DNA of 64,000 nt from Shewanella donghaensis (GTDB lineage Bacteria; Pseudomonadota; Gammaproteobacteria; Enterobacterales; Shewanellaceae), in assembly GCF_007567505.1 (NCBI RefSeq), contig NZ_CP041783.1, forward strand, positions 3,286,001 through 3,350,000, given 5' to 3'. Within the stretch, counting starts at the first letter, position 1, and the number at the start of each line of letters is the position of its first letter. The notes beneath the pieces are model-generated. The model ran no database searches, was not told the origin of the DNA, and saw only the letters and a program-made list of their open reading frames with translations. A program made the translations under genes and the position numbers. Of this stretch, positions 62,387 to 64,000 are shown one piece after another.

Positions 62387-63473
62387 TCTGCATTGCCAGA
62401 TATCACAGCAATTACCTATTCCGCTAGAAGCCGACTTTCATTGTAAAGCAGGTGAAGTGTTAGCCGTTGTAGGTCCTTCAGGTGGCGGGAAAACAACGTT
62501 ACTAAGGATGATAGCTGGCTTAAGCGTATCGCAACAAGGGATCATTCAAAGTGGCGATAATGTATGGTTTAGTCATCAAAGCGGTAAAAACTTATCGCCA
62601 CAGCAGCGCCATATTGGTTATGTACCGCAGCATTTTGGCCTTTTCCCCCATTTAACGACACTTGAAAATGTTATTTCTGGGCTAGATCATATTCCTAAGT
62701 CTGAACGCAAAGCCCGTGCATTAGATTGGTTAGAACGGGTTAATTTGCATGGCTTGCCAGCTAGGCTTCCTGGGCAGTTATCTGGTGGGCAACGTCAACG
62801 TGTGGCACTCGCCCGTGCGTTAGCAAGAGAACCGTCGGTATTGTTACTCGATGAACCCTTTTCAGCAGTTGATAGAGAAACGCGCGAACGGTTATATATT
62901 GAATTAGCTCGGTTAAAATCACAGCTTTCCATCCCTGTGATTATGGTCACTCATGACATGAATGAGGCATTGTTGCTCGCCGATAAAATGATTTTGATTA
63001 GCCAAGGCAAGATGCTGCAACAAGGCAAACCGTTTGATGTACTGTCGCATCCTCGTAATGAAACCGTAGCCAGACAAATGGGTTTGCGTAATATTTTTAC
63101 TGCAGAAGTATCAGGTCGTGATGAAAAAGCTAATATTACTTGGCTTAAAATGGGTGACCAAATTATCGCTAGTGATAGCGCCCCAGCATGTGAAGTTGGT
63201 CAGAAAGTGCGCTGGGTGATCCCAAATCAGGGTATACGATTTAGCGCTATTTCCAGTGGCCGCTTGTGCCGCAGTATCAATAAGCTCGATATTGTCATTG
63301 ATTCGTTATTGGTGATGGGTGAATCCGTCAGAATTAAAGCGCGCATGCAGGGTATTGAAGAGATGTTTAATATGGATGTTCCATCTCATTTAGCGACTAA
63401 ACTATCGTTAAAAAAAGGCTTAGCGACCACGATCGCATTGAAGTCTGAGCAAGTGCATATTCTAGAATCATGA
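62367..63473 (+). CDS. modC: Molybdate ABC transporter ATP-binding protein
   Basis: A 368-residue ATPase of the ModABC importer. Walker A is GPSGGGKTT (about 35-43), signature LSGGQRQR (about 136-143) and Walker B LLLDEPFSAVD (about 157-167). The C-terminal third is a TOBE-type domain (about 245-368) that in ModC proteins can bind molybdate and inhibit transport. The start overlaps modB, giving coupled translation. An AGGAGGG ribosome site lies inside modB. Confidence 0.95.
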   Translation: MPTRNVDLHCQISQQLPIPLEADFHCKAGEVLAVVGPSGGGKTTLLRMIAGLSVSQQGIIQSGDNVWFSHQSGKNLSPQQRHIGYVPQHFGLFPHLTTLENVISGLDHIPKSERKARALDWLERVNLHGLPARLPGQLSGGQRQRVALARALAREPSVLLLDEPFSAVDRETRERLYIELARLKSQLSIPVIMVTHDMNEALLLADKMILISQGKMLQQGKPFDVLSHPRNETVARQMGLRNIFTAEVSGRDEKANITWLKMGDQIIASDSAPACEVGQKVRWVIPNQGIRFSAISSGRLCRSINKLDIVIDSLLVMGESVRIKARMQGIEEMFNMDVPSHLATKLSLKKGLATTIALKSEQVHILES

Positions 63474-63556
63474 TCAATTATTAATCTTACAAAGCTTGGG
63501 TCTTTTAAAGGGCTTAGGTAAAGTGTCCATATTATCAATACTCTTTTGAGGCTCTC

Positions 63557-64000
63557 ATGTTCCGTATTGTTCTGTCGTTGCTAGTGGTGTTTCCTTCAAT
63601 GGTGATGGCAACGCCTAGTATGCATACTTTGTTATCTCAAGGTGGATACGTTGAACCTATTGTGGTGATAGGAAGCGTTGAAGCTGAATATGATGGCTTA
63701 GTGTCTTCATTTGATATGGATATTAAAAACGGTCAACTAATTTATGAAATAGATATACTGAACCTCGATACTAATGAAGTTATTGAGTTGGAGTTTGATG
63801 CCACTGATGGCAACTTAGTAACCAAAAAACTTAATGTTTTTGAATCAGATGATTTAGATCAGATTAAAGCGGCTAGAATCGTCATCGCCCAAGGTATGAC
63901 CTTTACTGATTTAGTCAAATTAGCCACCCAAGATCAGCCTGGCTATTTGATTGAAGCCGCATTAGACCATGATTTAGCGATTAGCTATTTAGAGTTAAAG
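63557..64000 (+). CDS. PepSY-like periplasmic protein (truncated by the window end)
   Basis: The frame starts at the ATG at 63557 and runs 148 codons to the window end without a stop. The signal peptide is MFRIVLSLLVVFPSMVMA. A PepSY-type repeat follows (VIGSVEAEYDGLVSSFDMDIKNG, IYEIDILNLDTNEVIELEFDA, DGNLVTK), and a second repeat begins near TFTDLVKLATQDQPG. Such proteins often sit next to two-component or redox genes; the downstream context is not visible. GAGG precedes the ATG. Function is unknown. Confidence 0.8.
   Translation, partial: MFRIVLSLLVVFPSMVMATPSMHTLLSQGGYVEPIVVIGSVEAEYDGLVSSFDMDIKNGQLIYEIDILNLDTNEVIELEFDATDGNLVTKKLNVFESDDLDQIKAARIVIAQGMTFTDLVKLATQDQPGYLIEAALDHDLAISYLELK

Noticed and set aside
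1..64000. CRISPR arrays, tRNA or rRNA genes, prophage or integron parts
   Set aside because: No regularly spaced repeats, cloverleaf sequences, rRNA-like stretches or phage or integrase proteins could be seen; a tRNA scan would settle the tRNA point.

Overview
The window looks like a stretch of chromosome from a marine gammaproteobacterium of the genus Shewanella, probably one of the lower-GC species. The evidence is gene content. It has an octaheme tetrathionate reductase cluster, two tandem periplasmic formate dehydrogenase (FDH) operons with their TAT-signal mini-proteins, a hutI / hutC-hutU-hutH locus, a ubiC-FliL-like-rlmF block, and a GlyGly-CTERM M6 protease. Nearly all of it is intact coding sequence. 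I see no insertion sequence, integrase, phage gene, CRISPR array, rRNA or tRNA.

Layout. 1-4.6 kb: a GntR (YtrA-type) regulator, an ABC ATPase and membrane protein, then a long-chain acyl-CoA synthetase. 4.8-8.9 kb: a lipoprotein, a lipase, two convergent hotdog thioesterases (one behind a PsrA-like operator) and an unknown membrane protein. 9-10.4 kb: mtnC and a dCMP-deaminase-like protein. 10.6-14.5 kb: an anaerobic respiration operon (monoheme cytochrome, outer-membrane barrel, octaheme tetrathionate reductase) behind an FNR/CRP-type site at -41.5. 14.5-20.1 kb: histidine utilisation with a perfect HutC-type palindrome. 20-33 kb: housekeeping and envelope genes, including an MscS channel, PlsC-like acyltransferase, NRDE protein, ZIP-like transporter, YhgN/MarC protein, secreted M6 protease, UbiC, a FliL paralogue and RlmF.

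33.2-48.6 kb is the core of the window: fdhD, then a DUF3305-DUF3306-polyferredoxin-TorD-like chaperone set, then two complete TATmini-fdhA-fdhB-fdhC units in tandem. The accessory set lies only before the first unit and carries a textbook sigma-54 promoter. The second unit has its own 0.7-kb upstream region with an FNR/CRP-like box positioned for class II activation. 48.8-56.3 kb: a HemN-family radical SAM protein, PfkB kinase, a candidate small RNA, a Cache-GGDEF diguanylate cyclase, a MOSC protein, a DUF4870 protein and a chemoreceptor. 56.4-64 kb: ETF-quinone oxidoreductase, then a molybdenum cofactor riboswitch, moaA-moaC-moaD-moaE, modABC and a truncated PepSY-like gene.

The parts fit together. 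ModABC imports molybdate, MoaA/C/D/E make molybdopterin, FdhD delivers sulfur to the cofactor, the TorD-like protein guards the apo-enzyme, and FdhA-FdhB-FdhC oxidise formate in the periplasm and pass electrons to quinone. Tetrathionate reductase is one possible terminal acceptor. The least explained signals are non-coding. They are strong intercistronic hairpins at the same place in three respiratory gene pairs, a run of three hairpins ahead of the first FDH structural genes, an orphan promoter-terminator unit that may be an sRNA, a 57-bp tandem array past the NRDE gene, and a palindrome inside the ModA signal peptide.
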